DNA from: Leptasterias polaris
Lineage: Eukaryota > Echinodermata > Asteroidea > Forcipulatida > Asteriidae
DNA length: 64,000 nt
Assembly (NCBI GenBank): GCA_037783415.1
Contig: JAZGTN010000009.1
Location: 11,532,001 to 11,596,000, forward strand
Direction of reading: 5' to 3'
Below the pieces are notes generated by a model. That model saw only the letters and a list, made by a program, of their open reading frames with translations. It was not told the origin of the DNA and made no database searches. Each line of letters starts with the position of its first letter. Within the stretch, counting starts at the first letter, position 1. A program made the translations under genes and the position numbers. Shown piece by piece: positions 11,339 to 22,954 of the stretch.

Positions 11339-12694
11339 TTTTTTCTTACTTTTTAGGTGTTCGAAGCGGAGCATAGCTCCGAACACCTCTTCTTATTGTT
11401 AGTTTTGTTTTTGTTTTTTAGGTGTTCGGACAAATAGGTGTTCGGACAAAAGTCCGAAGACCTCTTCTTATTGTTTGTTTTTTGTTTTTTTTAGGTGTTC
11501 GGACAAAAGTCCGAAGACCTCTTCTTATTGTTCGGTTTTTTATTTTATTACTTCTTCTTCTTCTGGCCGTCGATTGTCCGGTAACAAAAGCACACTTCCC
11601 AAGCTCATATAAACTTGAAACTTTACATGTAGATAGATAACCATTAGGAGACGAAACCGTTTCAGTTACGTCATGATGACGTCATCAGGTGTCAAATTAC
11701 AAGGTTTTTAGAAAAAAATTTATTAATCTTTGAAATTCTGTAACAAATCACACTTAAGAGACCGGCGGTTGTTTTATGCGGGATCATACTTAGGTCATAT
11801 AGGTCTTTATTTTTTGTCGTGTGCGTGACCTCACATGACCTCTACTTCCGGTCGAAACAGGAAGAAACCGGAAGTGCCTTGTAATTTAAAGGTGGCACAC
11901 TTTTTGAAGTTTTTTTTAATGGTGTTATAGTCGAGCAAGAGTCTGGTTAAAAAAAATAAGACAAGTGACGTCATAAAAATCAAGAGCGCCCTCTAGCGGC
12001 AGGTTAAAAACAATTAAAAATACACTTTTACTAGATGTCTGTGGTGAAGTTTATGATAATCGTTTCAAAATTGGTATACATAATGACCTTCATACAGACA
12101 ACATGTGTGAATTTTTAGATTGATGACGTCATCATGTGTCACGTGGTATCGCCTTAAAGGTTTACTTTTTGAAGCTGTGTATCTACAAAACCACAAGTTT
12201 GACTGAGTTGAAACTTGGCATGTTGATAGACAGTTATATTGACTACTTAAAGCTAGAGTGACGACTTGATGACGTCATCAAATTTCTTTTTACAAATTTT
12301 AGAAATGTTGACCAATTGTTACATATCTTCAGTACAAAGCAAGCTATAGTCAAATTTCATTTTGCATGAGACTTGGAAGGTCCTACAAGGATATAACGTG
12401 GAGTGACGTTTTCACGACGTCATCGATTTTCATGTTGTCACCACCAAGGTAGTGTTTTACAAGATCTATATGTACAGAACAACTTTGGTGATCAAATGGA
12501 AACTTTGCATGTACTCAAAGCTGGGATGTGTTACATCCAAAAAGTTTGGTCAAATCTTTAGAACCACCATATGATTCTAAAGACTCTATAGAAGTATACA
12601 ATATTTAATACACAGACATGTTTATAACATTTCTTTGAAACACGAGGTCACACCGAACACCTCTTTTTTGTTTCCAACAAAAAATTATGTCTAG
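11339..12694 (+). mobile_element. Helitron-like element copy B
   Basis: It follows copy D head to tail. Its 5' side contains hairpins at 11355-11389 and about 11419-11521, then the ACTTCTTCTTCTTCT tract at 11550. Its body (11560-12300) closely matches 5030-5800 and 18540-19300. The 3' end is CCGAACACCT, hairpin TTTTTTGTT/AACAAAAAA, CTAG at 12691-12694. At about 1.36 kb it may be close to the minimal non-autonomous unit. No gene is present. Confidence 0.65.
11355..11521. repeat. AGGTGTTCG hairpin array of copy B
   Basis: The first hairpin (11355-11389) has a stem continuing GGAGC/GCTCC, like that of inverted copy F. The next units use CGGAC/GTCCG with an AAAA loop, and one (around 11419-11460) has a duplicated half-arm. 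Spacers read CTTCTTATTGTT followed by T/G runs, as in the other copies. Confidence 0.75.
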
Positions 12695-13056
12695 TTAGGT
12701 GTTCGGACAAAAGTCCGAAGACCTCTTCTTATTGTTCGGTTTTTTTTTTGTTTTTTTTTTACTTCTTATCCCTTTCAGTACCGCCGTGCCATAGCGGCTC
12801 AAAAAAACATCCCACTTGGTGACCAATGAGTCCGTATGGCACGTAATTATTTGCATTCTTGGTGACCAATGAGCCTCTCTGGCACATCGACCAAAAGTAA
12901 TTTATAAAAATGTTAATAGCGCCCTCAATCGCATGCGTCCATCCCCCCGGCAACAAGCTGCCCGCGTGTGCCCTGAAGCGTCGCAAGTTTTAAAATTTAA
13001 GCGGGATCGTTAAGCGTCCCCCCACGCATTCTCGAGTAAGAGATCATTCTGACAAC

Positions 13057-16000
13057 ATGGCCGATGAAAATAAAAAGATTTTGGAAGAAATTTTCGCAGA
13101 CAGTGGTTCAGAAATGTCATCTGACGAGGAATCGCCACTTGAGGACTCGGAGACGTCAGAAGACAGTGAGGATACAGAGCCGAGGGCCTCGACATCAACA
13201 GCAACATTAACCTCTTCTAAGAAGGGTAAGAAGACGAAGCTTAAGAATAAGCCGAATTTCAGGTGTGGATGGCGTGAAGCCAACTCTTACACACGGCGAC
13301 CGCCTGTTAAATTTACAGCAAACACCGGGGCTACAGAAGACTTCAGTTCGTTCTCCCCCATACAAATCTTCAAACTGTACTTTTGTGAAGCAGTGTGGCA
13401 GATTATGGTACTAGAGACTAATCGTTATGCTGAACAAATATTGGGAGCGGGGGCAGAAAATAATGGTGCTTGGAGACCAACTAATGTACCTGAAATGATG
13501 GCATTCGTGGCCCTACTTCTTTGCATGGGAATCAACAAAAGGCCTCGTTACTCCATGCATTGGTCCAGGTCTGAAATTCTACGAAGTCCCCTGTACTCAG
13601 CAACCATGGCTCGTAACCGATTTACTGCAATCCTAAGATTTTTTCACCTCGCCAATAACAGAGATGTCGAGGGCGACTCTCCCCGTGACAAACTTGCTAA
13701 ATTACGCCCAGTGTTAAACATTGTACTACCATCATTCCTCCGGGTGTACCAGCCGGGACGAAGCCTTTCACCGGACGAGACGATGGTCAAATTCAAAGGA
13801 CGACTGAGCTTCAAGCAGTACATGCCAAGAAAAGCCGCAAAATGGGGATTGAAATCTTTCTCATTGAACGAATCCGACACAGGGTACACATGTGCCTGGG
13901 AGTTGTTCACAGGATCGCAACCCAGGGGCCCATTTCACTAAAGTCCCCATTTGCGATCATCGCTATCGCACTTGCGATGAGATCGCAAACCGCAAATCCA
14001 TCGCACTTGCGACGCCGATGATTTTGCGTTTCACTAAAGTCATCGCAGTTGCGATGATATTAAAAGGAAAATAAATGTTTTGTACGAGGCTAAATGTAGT
14101 GACCTTTGACATAGCCCGCCAAAAAATCGTCGGTCCTCGCATGGTGGACGTCTTAATGTCAAAATGTTGTTGCCGCGGTTCGATTAAAAACGAAATGCAT
14201 AAATTGCAATTTAAATGTAAATAATTTTCATGCTGGTGCATCAAAAATAACAACAGGTGGACTATATTAATGTTTAAGCATTCATTTAAAAAGGTTCACA
14301 TGAAATCATATTCAACTTGTTTCATTTGTAGGCCTATTAACCTTTTAGCCACTGGACCGCCCAGCCGCCAAAAGCGATAAACCGTAACATGCGGTAGAAG
14401 GAAAAACTCACAAGCTTGTGTATTGCGATAAAACAAGAAAAGAACAGAAAAACACCCCAAAACATAAAAATAAAAATATACATGGCCAGTTGGCCAAGTC
14501 AATGGCACTAGTTTAGATAATAATTTTGAATTCACTCCCCTTCACGGATGACTTGTAAAGATGGTAACGCTAATGATGATGAAATTGTGTAGCTTTCACC
14601 AACAACACGCATTTGTAACAAAACAAAACAAAAAAAAATCTTTCATCATGATGATACTATCAAAAACTAATGACTTAGCAATTAATCACTATGAGCATTT
14701 GATGCCAGATAAGGCTTCAAAAACTATTGTGTCATGTTAACCTTATGACAAATAATCGCCAGGAAAATTCCCGGTAGCCGTTAACGAGAGGCATTTATTG
14801 TTCCCTAGGGATTTATCACCTTCGAATTGGAAATAATAATGTTATTCAATGACAATATTTACAAAATAGACGAAAACTGTACATAGGGCCTACACAATTA
14901 GCGTTTTAATTGGTGTCTTTTGAAAATTTGAACCACGGTTCTAGTAATTTACTGCAAGAGTCTTGGAAAACTAAACATCGTTTCAGCAAACTCGCCGGGC
15001 GGTGCAGTGACTAGACGGTTAATATAATTAATTTTATAACATTTTGTAAATAATAATAATGTAACGTAGAGATTTATGAATACGTCAAAAGTGTTGTCAC
15101 CGAAAATTGGTACATGATATTAAATTGGAAAGGCTGAATTCTTGATGCAATATCAATAGGCCTACATTAATTTTAGGCCAAAATGCTGGCTAAAATAATT
15201 GAACCCAATAGATGGAGATCTCCTTTTTACCGATTTTAAGCTCTCTCGTTAAGAGATTAAGGGTTTCCCGAGTCTCCCAGTAAAAGACTGGGAATGAAAA
15301 TAACGTAATTTTACTCTTTAATTCACGGACAAACTACCGTCAAGACGTACACCAATAATAACATCTAGGCACAAACGGCGCAATTTATCATAAATTTGCG
15401 ATGAACTTATACTTTGCGGACACTAACGAGTCATCGCAACTTGCTCATCGCTAATAATTGTTTTGCGATGAGGAAGTTCGTCGCAAATATTTAGTGAAAT
15501 CGTTATTCAAAATCCATCGCTAAGTTGCGATGGTTTTTTGATTTAGCGATCGGTTTCGGCGTTTGCGATGATCAAAACGCGTTAGTGAAATCGGCCCCAG
15601 GTCCCCACAAGGACAGTCCTCTGTAAGTGATCCTGAGACAAACCATCCATCCGAAATAGGGGCACCAGGCAACGTAGTATTGAACCTTTTGCAGGGACTC
15701 GAAAATAAAGGACATTGCATCTACATGGACAATTGGTTTAGTAGCCCGGCTCTGTTCTCAAAGTTGTCTGAGCTAGGATTCGGAGCTTGTGGAACTGTGC
15801 GCTATACCACCCTAGGGATACCCGACGTAGCAAACTCCAAGAAATTTCCTATGAAAAGCGGTGCAGATCCAAAATTTTATCAGAAAGCAGGCCAAATATG
15901 CGTTATGTGGCAGGACACAAAACGTGTCACTCTCCTCTCAAACTATGGCGATTGCAGTGTCACTAGTAAAAAGATTCGGAGCCGGAAAACTTCAACAGGA

Positions 16001-16471
16001 CTTCGTCATATCAAAAAACCGTGCATAGTCGAGGATTACAATAAATACATGGGGGGCACGGATCTGGCAGGACAATTATGCACGTACTATACTCATACCC
16101 ACAAAACATTCAAATGGTGGAAACGTGTATTTATGACAATCGTAGACATATGTTTGCTTAATGCTAATGTCGTATACAACAGCATCCATACAAACAAGAG
16201 CTTGTCTACTTTGGATTTTCGGGTCAAGGTGATAGAGGCACTTATTTCAAGCTTCGACAACAACCCAGTTGACCATGCCCGTCAAGTGTCAAGTGCTTCA
16301 AACGCCCTTTCAACTCAGCACTTTCCGGGTCCGAATGTTGGCGGGAAGAAACGTGACTGTGTTGTATGCAGTTCCACCTCTAATCGGAAACAAACTCGCA
16401 TGATTTGTAAGCAGTGCATCAAGCCAATGTGTGTTATACCATGCTTTGAGAAATACCACACCAAGCGATAA
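13057..16471 (+). pseudogene. piggyBac transposase, split by nested element
   Basis: The coding parts are 13057-13926 and 15602-16471. They are in the same register once the nested element and one copy of the 5-bp CCAGG target duplication are removed, predicting 579 residues, a normal length for the family. The N-terminus is acidic and Ser/Glu-rich, then basic. The catalytic Asp triad is visible: Asp240 in 'SPDETMVKFKGR', Asp333 in 'YMDNWFSSP' and Asp444 in 'NKYMGGTDLAGQ'. A C-terminal Cys-rich domain ('CVVCS', 'CKQCIKPMCVIPC') matches the zinc-binding CRD that recognises the termini. No stop or frameshift lies in either half, so inactivation seems recent. As it stands translation would end at 13941. 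Confidence 0.9.
13927..15596. mobile_element. nested 1.67-kb TIR element in transposase ORF
   Basis: Ends are GGCCCATTTCACTAA and, reversed, GGCCGATTTCACTAA, with CCAGG duplicated at 13922-13926 and 15597-15601. Subterminal DNA is crowded with TTGCGATG/CATCGCAA motifs in both orientations (about 13950-14060 and 15395-15590), probably transposase-binding sites. No transposase frame is seen, so it is non-autonomous. Superfamily is uncertain: a 5-bp duplication and subterminal repeats would suit a hAT-like element, but the termini are not the typical CAGGG form. Confidence 0.82.
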
Positions 16472-16529
16472 ATTAGGTCAACAATTAAACTATAAAGTTA
16501 ATTATGTAAAAAATGTGTAAAGTTGTTAT

Positions 16530-18450
16530 ACCATTATTGGAGAATTTCTACACCATGCGAATAATTTTCAATACTTTCTGAAAACTCCTCTCCCCCCCTC
16601 CCCCCCTCCGCTACAATGTTGAATCCCACAATCGCATGCCTGCCAATAATCAACATTGAGGCCGGGGGGGGGGGGGGGAAATGGTACTTAGAAAATAAGA
16701 GGCCGGGGGGGGGGGAAATGGTACTTAGAAAATAAAGGTATAGCACTTTGGCAAAATTAAATGTTAGTTCCTTCTTTACATATTGGTTAATGATAGGTGT
16801 AAATTTGATTTGAGGAGTAATTTTTGTCCAGTTCATATTGTGCGTAATCAAAACTCTCTTGTTTTTATTGAATGTGCAATCCTATGAGCGGGTTTGGGGG
16901 GGGGGGGGGTGCTTCAAAAGGAATTTATTAAAACATTATGTTTATTTTAGGTTTCAGAAACAAATTTTAAAATAATCAAAATGGCCGACTTAAGCAACTG
17001 TACCACATTGTTTGTATTTGGTCTCATTGAGTTCCTGCATCCTCAAAACCTGGCAATATTTTATGTTACGGGCCAAAACCAAATTGATTGGCGGCCATTT
17101 TTATTATTACAATGGCCGCCTTAACCGACTGATCCAATAATTTAATTATGTGTCTTGTTGGGTTCCTGGATCCTTAATACATTCCAGTTTCCAACATTGA
17201 GGCGGGGGGGGGGGGGGGAGGATGGTACTTAGAAAATAAAAGTATAGCACTTTGGAAATATTTTATGTTAGTTCCTTCTTTACATATTGGTTCATGATAG
17301 GTAAACAATTAATTTGAGGAGTTATTTTGTTCGAGTAACGTTCATATTGTGCTTAATCAAACTTATATTGTTTATTTTTAACGTATAATACCGGTGAATC
17401 CTATGAGCGCTAATCCAAGTTTCCTACATTGAGGCGGCGGGGGGGGATGGGTAGGATGATTGTTTGAAAGTACAAGTATAGCACTTTGGCTATATATAAT
17501 GTTATTTAATGCGAGTTCCTTCTTTGTCATTAAATGTGGTAACATTTTTTTTTTTAAATTAAAACCTTCTGTTTATTTTTTGTTTCATAAACCAATGTTA
17601 TAATAATCAAAATGGCCGCCTTTTAAAAGCGACTGAACCACCATTTGTGTATTTGCTCTCATTGGGTTCCTTCATCCTGAAAACATGGCAATTATAATTT
17701 GTTTATGTGAGGCTCGTAGACGGAGATACAGGCCAAAACCCAATTGATTGGCGGACATTTAGAAATGGGCAATATTTAATGTTATTTTATGTCAGTTCCT
17801 TCTTTGTCATTAAATGTTGAAAACAATTAATAGTTTTGATTTTAGCAGTAATTTATTTCTAGGTCATATTGTGCGTAATCCAAACTCTCTTGTTTATATT
17901 TAATGTCCTATCCTAGGAGCGGGTTGGGGGGGGGGTGCTTCAAAAAGAAAATATACAAACTTTTTTGGTTGTTGAGGATAAATAATTTGGCAAAAAACCA
18001 AATGGCCGCCTTAACCAATTTATCAACTATTTCATCCTGAAAACATGGGTATAGTCACCAACCCCCAGTATCTGAGGCTCAACCAATTTATATGTTTTTT
18101 GGGGCGGGTTTGGGGTGGGGGAGGATGCTGTTTCTAATAAAAAAAGTAATTTCTTAAAACCTTATGTTTATTTAACATTTCCAAAATAATTCTCATGCAG
18201 ATTGGTATGAACAGCTACTTGACAAATGTTTATCTTTCACATTTAAACTACTCAATTGTGTATTTAGTGGTCATAATACCATACCTCAAATATATTTTCA
18301 AGGCAATGATTTAGTCCAAGGCAATATGCCAAAGGCAACAGTAATTTAATTGTTTGCTTGTACAACTTGCATTATGTTACTAGGACCTAGGCTAACCCCA
18401 ATCTGCCTTGTGAGGGCGCTGTAACCTAAAACCTTCCTAAATAGTGTTGG
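16530..18450. repeat. degenerate internal repeats with poly-G tracts inside piggyBac
   Basis: Units contain a G run, then 'ATGGTACTTAGAAAATAA', 'GTATAGCACTTTGG', 'TTAGTTCCTTCTTTACATA', 'CATATTGTGCGTAATC', and an 'AATGGCCGCCTTAA...CATCCT' segment. They recur at about 16660, 17200, 17430, 17760 and 17880 in varied order and completeness. No protein-coding potential is seen. Confidence 0.65.
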
Positions 18451-20292
18451 TCACCAGGTAGCCATGTCAAGGAAATTTCTCTGGTCACCATTGCATTAGT
18501 AGCAAATATGTGTTGGTACTGAAAGGGTTATTCTTCTTCTTCTCTTCGTCGCTTGTCCGCTAACAAAAGCACACTTCCCAAGCTCATATAAACTTGAAAT
18601 TTTTACCATAGTTAGATAACCATTAGGAGACGAAACCGTTTCATTTACGTCATGATGACGTCATCAGGTGTCAAGTTACAAGGTTTTTAAAATGAACAAA
18701 TTTAATCTTTGAAAATCCATATCAAATCAAGATGAAGAGACCGTCAGTTACTTTTTGCGGGATTATATAGAGGTAATATGGGTCTTCATTTTTTATTGTG
18801 TGCGTGACATGACTTGACCTCTACTTCCGGTCGAAACAGGAAGAAACAGGAAGTGCCTTGTAATTTAAAAGTGGTACACTTTTTGAAGTTTTTTTAAACG
18901 GTGTTATAGTCGAGCAAGAGTCTGGTTTAACAAAATAAGACAAGTGACGTCATAAAAGTCAAGAGCGCCCTCTAGCGGCAGGTTGAAAACAATTAAAAAT
19001 ACACTTTTACTAGATGTCTGTGGAGAAGTTTATGATAATCGTTTCAAAATTGGTATACATAATGACCTTCATGCAGACAACATATGTGTGAAGTTTTAGA
19101 TTGATGACGTCATCGTGTGTCACGTGGTATCGCCTTAAAGGTTTACTTTTTGAAGCCGTGTATTTACAAAACCACAAGTTCGACTGAGTTGAAACTTGGC
19201 ATGTTGAAAGACAGTGATATTGACTATGTAAATCTAAAGAAACAACATGATGACGTCATTCCTTTTTTTATACAAATATTTGAAATATTGACCAATTATT
19301 ACGGGTATTTATTGACCCGCTGTTAAACCACGGGATACACTCACACAACGTGTTCTAAACCGGTGGGAAAAGCAACCACAAGGTTCAAAGTCCAATAAAC
19401 AAGCTTGTGGTCTAGTCTCTGTTCAAGGTTCGCGCAACCTGCTTTTGACAACACGCTTTGTTAGTCTCTAAAACAGCCGTCCATGCAAACCTCGTTAACA
19501 AACAAATGCTAGGCTTTTGAAACTTGAAAGGTAATGAATTTATAAAATATGAAGTGATGACGTCTGCATGACGTCATCAATTTTCAAGTTATATTACCAC
19601 CAAGGTAGTGTTTTACAAGATCTAATACGTACAGAACAACTTTGGCATCAAGCTTAAACTTTGCAAGACAGTATTTATGCTGGGATGTGTTACATCAGCG
19701 CGGCCTTTACACAGAGGGCGCTGGATAAAAACTACGGTCACGAGCTGCTGATGTCTTGTTGCATTCATAGACACAGGAATGGTGGCAACTTCATTTATTA
19801 TTTTGAATAACATCTTTAGGCTTGTAATCAAGTGGATAATCATTCAAAAATATTGGGTTTTGATTCCAAAGCGACTACCATGGAAATTTGCCGGGATGCA
19901 GATCGATGCCCGCGCCCGTCAAACACTTGTTTCTTATGTTCTATCATTCTAAACATGTAAGCATTGTTGTGAAAAAAATCGTACACGATTATTTCATATG
20001 TGATCATAAAGGGAACCAGCCGATCATATTAAGAAACATACTTCCATCCAATGGCCGTCCAAAAACCAATGTATCAACTCGCAGAAGCACACCGCCACGT
20101 GTAATACACTGCGACATTGAAGACATTGAGCAGTCCACGAAGACTGTGTACTGTGTATTGCATGCTGGTGTACAGTTGCACGCCACAGGTCATCGTACTT
20201 AAAACTTATCAATGGCGTACTGACATTTTAGATCTGAATTCCGCTCATATTCAGCGTCTAATTGTTCCCCTATTCGCCCTTCTCGTTGCTTA

Positions 20293-21176
20293 ATGATCAA
20301 AATGGAATTAGAAGACGAAGTTTCGCTGAGATGGCCACCTACTTCAGTGATTCATATGACTATTAATTTTGTGAGAAAATGCAAGCAGAAAAGGACGAAC
20401 ATTGGTTATGTTTTGATCACACTCCGAGAAGGAAGGATGTGTCATCGGATCGTGAAGGGTGCTTCAGACCCTGCTCACGGCATGTGTTTATCGTTGCTAC
20501 ACGGGACTAAAACGGTAAGTTTTTGTGTGAACATCAATGCTTTTCAAATGATTCTTTTATTTAATGCACAATTACGTTATAAAGTTTATCCTGTATCATC
20601 AAGTGGTGACGTTGGTGAAATGGTTTTAAAACCAAGGAACGTTTAGTATGAACGTCGAAGAGATAGAATTGGGCAATGGAGGGATTGGTATGATTGTTGG
20701 CTGTGTCACTATAGTCAGAAAATGGTCAGACTGATGAATGTTTTTCGTCAACTTTGTATTATGACATAATTATTTGAAAACCCTTCGATAAAGTTTCCCC
20801 TAATAAGGTTTCGTTTATAAGTTGTTCACATCAAAAACAAGATGTGCACCTTCCACTAATTTTTTCTTGCGTAATTTCTTTACTCTGATATGTTGTATTG
20901 TTGAGCGCAATATAAATTCAATAAATTATTATTATTATTATTATATAATCATGAAATGTTGTAAGTCTTGAATTTTAGTAAGTCTTGAATTTTATGAAAT
21001 TGAGCAGTTTCAGCTGGACTTACATTGCTTTGAGTCATACTTTGTATACAATTGTTTTTTTCATCTTCAGAATATACAACACATCCAGTACCCGAATGGT
21101 CTCCATTGAAAGATTTCATAATCATTGTTGTGTCCCATCCCCTAATTCCTTGCCGAGTGTATGATGCACCATACAG
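20293..21176 (+). pseudogene. captured gene fragment in Helitron-like copy C
   Basis: This is the copy C counterpart of the fragment at 7220-8064. Exon 1 ends at 20514 before gtaagt, and exon 2 is 21071-21176 with AG/GT borders. Peptide differences from copy A are few (for example Val to Ile, PPNG to PAHG). An ATG at 20299 opens the frame here but the position is not conserved in copy A. The parent gene is unknown. Confidence 0.45.
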
Positions 21177-22954
21177 GTAGAAATAGTTATTAACTCATTA
21201 ATAATATTTAATTAGTTAAAATCCACGAGAAGCTAAAACTGCCGTCTTCATGACTTGCCTTTATCTTGCATAATTTTTTTAAACAAGTGTCTTTTCTTTC
21301 AATTTTATAAATTTAACAAACCGTTCTGTATGAAGACTAATGTCTAAAAATCAAGCAAGCTATTTTTTAAAATGCAACCAATAGCTCACACTATGCTCGA
21401 CTTATTTTAACGACATCATCAATCAGTATTGAACAATCGAAGTATCATGCACCGATACATGAGAAGCCAAATAACAGTATTTGAAAACCTGTTAAAACTT
21501 ATAAGAATTGTAACTTAATAATGTCAACATGATTTGCACAGTCGGATTTATTAATAAATAAAGAATCAATATCCATTGAAAAATAAAAAACTTCAGTGAG
21601 TGGCATACATGATAGTTGTACTTGTGAGTAATTCAAAGGCTCGTTTTAAGATGTGCAACCAAAATGAAAGGGAAATTCGAAAAATTAATGTTGCTCTGTA
21701 TGAAAGGACATTATTGACCCTCTGCCCTTTCAAATAAATTAAATATTGTACTCTTTTGCTGACAATACGTTTTGTAAGTTCACCTTCGTTTTTCAATTAC
21801 AATTACGTCATAATGACGTCATCAGTTTTCAAATTTGGCTTTAACAAAAGATGATTATTTTTAATTAGGTTTTATTTTTGTATTGTGTGCGTGACATTAC
21901 GTTACCTCTACATCCGGTCGAAACAGGAAGTGCCTTGTTATACTTTACTTTTTGACCGATTAATATTGTTCTCTCTCTGCAAATAAGACTGAGAAAAGAA
22001 GGGAAATACTCAGGTCCAATTTTGTCGATAAATAACGCCTTTTTAATTGTTGCATTCGTATACACAGGAAGTGTGGCAGCTTTATTTATTATTTTGAATA
22101 ACATCTTTAGGATTGTAATCAAGTGGATAATCATTCAAAAGTATTGGGTTTTGATTCCAAAGCGACTACCATGGAAACTAGCATGCAGATCGATGCCCAC
22201 GCCCGTCAAATACTTAATTCTTATGTTCTATCATTCTAAACATGTAATCTTTCTGGTGAAAAAATCGTACACGATTATTTCATATGTGATCATTATAAAA
22301 ACAAGTAAAGGGAACCAGCCGATCATATCAAGAAACATTATACTTCCATCCAATGGCCGTCCAAAAACCAATTAAGTAAATAAACTCGCAATTCAAAAGT
22401 CAACTCTAGCGGGCGCTACAGACATTTTGGGATTAGTGGATTAATGTAAACTCGGGACATAGTTAGGTCATTGTGGTGCTTCTGTTCTATGGGTGATATG
22501 AGTAGGTACTTCAGTATGTAATACATGAAGTCCAAATTGCACGGGAAAAGGGTAACTTTATTGGGTTCAAACAATGGAAGGAAGAAACTCTTGTGAAAGT
22601 AGTGATGGAATAATTTGTTTCTAAATAGACTCATACACTAACTTTTGATAAAAACCTATAGTACAAATTTCTAACAGAGTCATGTATAACAATTTGTTCA
22701 ATTACATTTGAGCCACTGCTAGTTCTTACAGAAAGACTTTGGTAATCAAGCTGAAACTTTGCATGTATCCAAGTTGGGATATTTTACGACCACAAAATTT
22801 GTTCACACCACGATGACGTCATCGAGTGTGACATGACGTCACCTTAAAGGTGCAGGTTCAAGATATATATACCGAGTAGTAAATGCTTGGTCCTGGGGGA
22901 AACAAAATTCCCGAACACCTTGTTTTTGTGCTCGCAACAAAAACTTATATCTAG

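Larger units (their letters stand above)
12770..18527 (+). mobile_element. piggyBac-superfamily DNA transposon
   Basis: Perfect 13-bp terminal inverted repeats (CCCTTTCAGTACC at 12770-12782; its complement at 18515-18527) flank 5,758 bp that include a piggyBac transposase gene. The flanks are TTAT on both sides (12766-12769 and 18528-18531), a variant of the canonical TTAA. Subterminal inverted motifs of type TTGGTGACC occur at both ends (about 12814, 12859, 18448, 18482). Joining the flanks restores the CTTCTTCTTCT tract of the host Helitron-like copy, which proves nesting. The 3' third (16530-18450) is non-coding and made of degenerate internal repeats. Confidence 0.88.
12695..22954 (+). 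mobile_element. Helitron-like element copy C, split by piggyBac
   Basis: It starts immediately after the CTAG of copy B with TTAGGTGTTCGGAC and a hairpin (12697-12724). Its ACTTCTT tract is interrupted at 12766-12769 by the piggyBac element and resumes at 18528 (TTATTCTTCTTC). Without that insertion the copy is about 4.5 kb, similar to copy A. The 3' end is CCGAACACCT (22911-22920), hairpin GTTTTTGT/ACAAAAAC, CTAG at 22951-22954. It repeats the captured gene fragment of copy A and contains an extra partial duplication (21860-22380 versus 6500-7015). Confidence 0.65.

Noticed and set aside
16534..16851. 105-codon open frame on the minus strand
   Set aside because: It covers G/C runs and internal repeats of the piggyBac element and has no motif.
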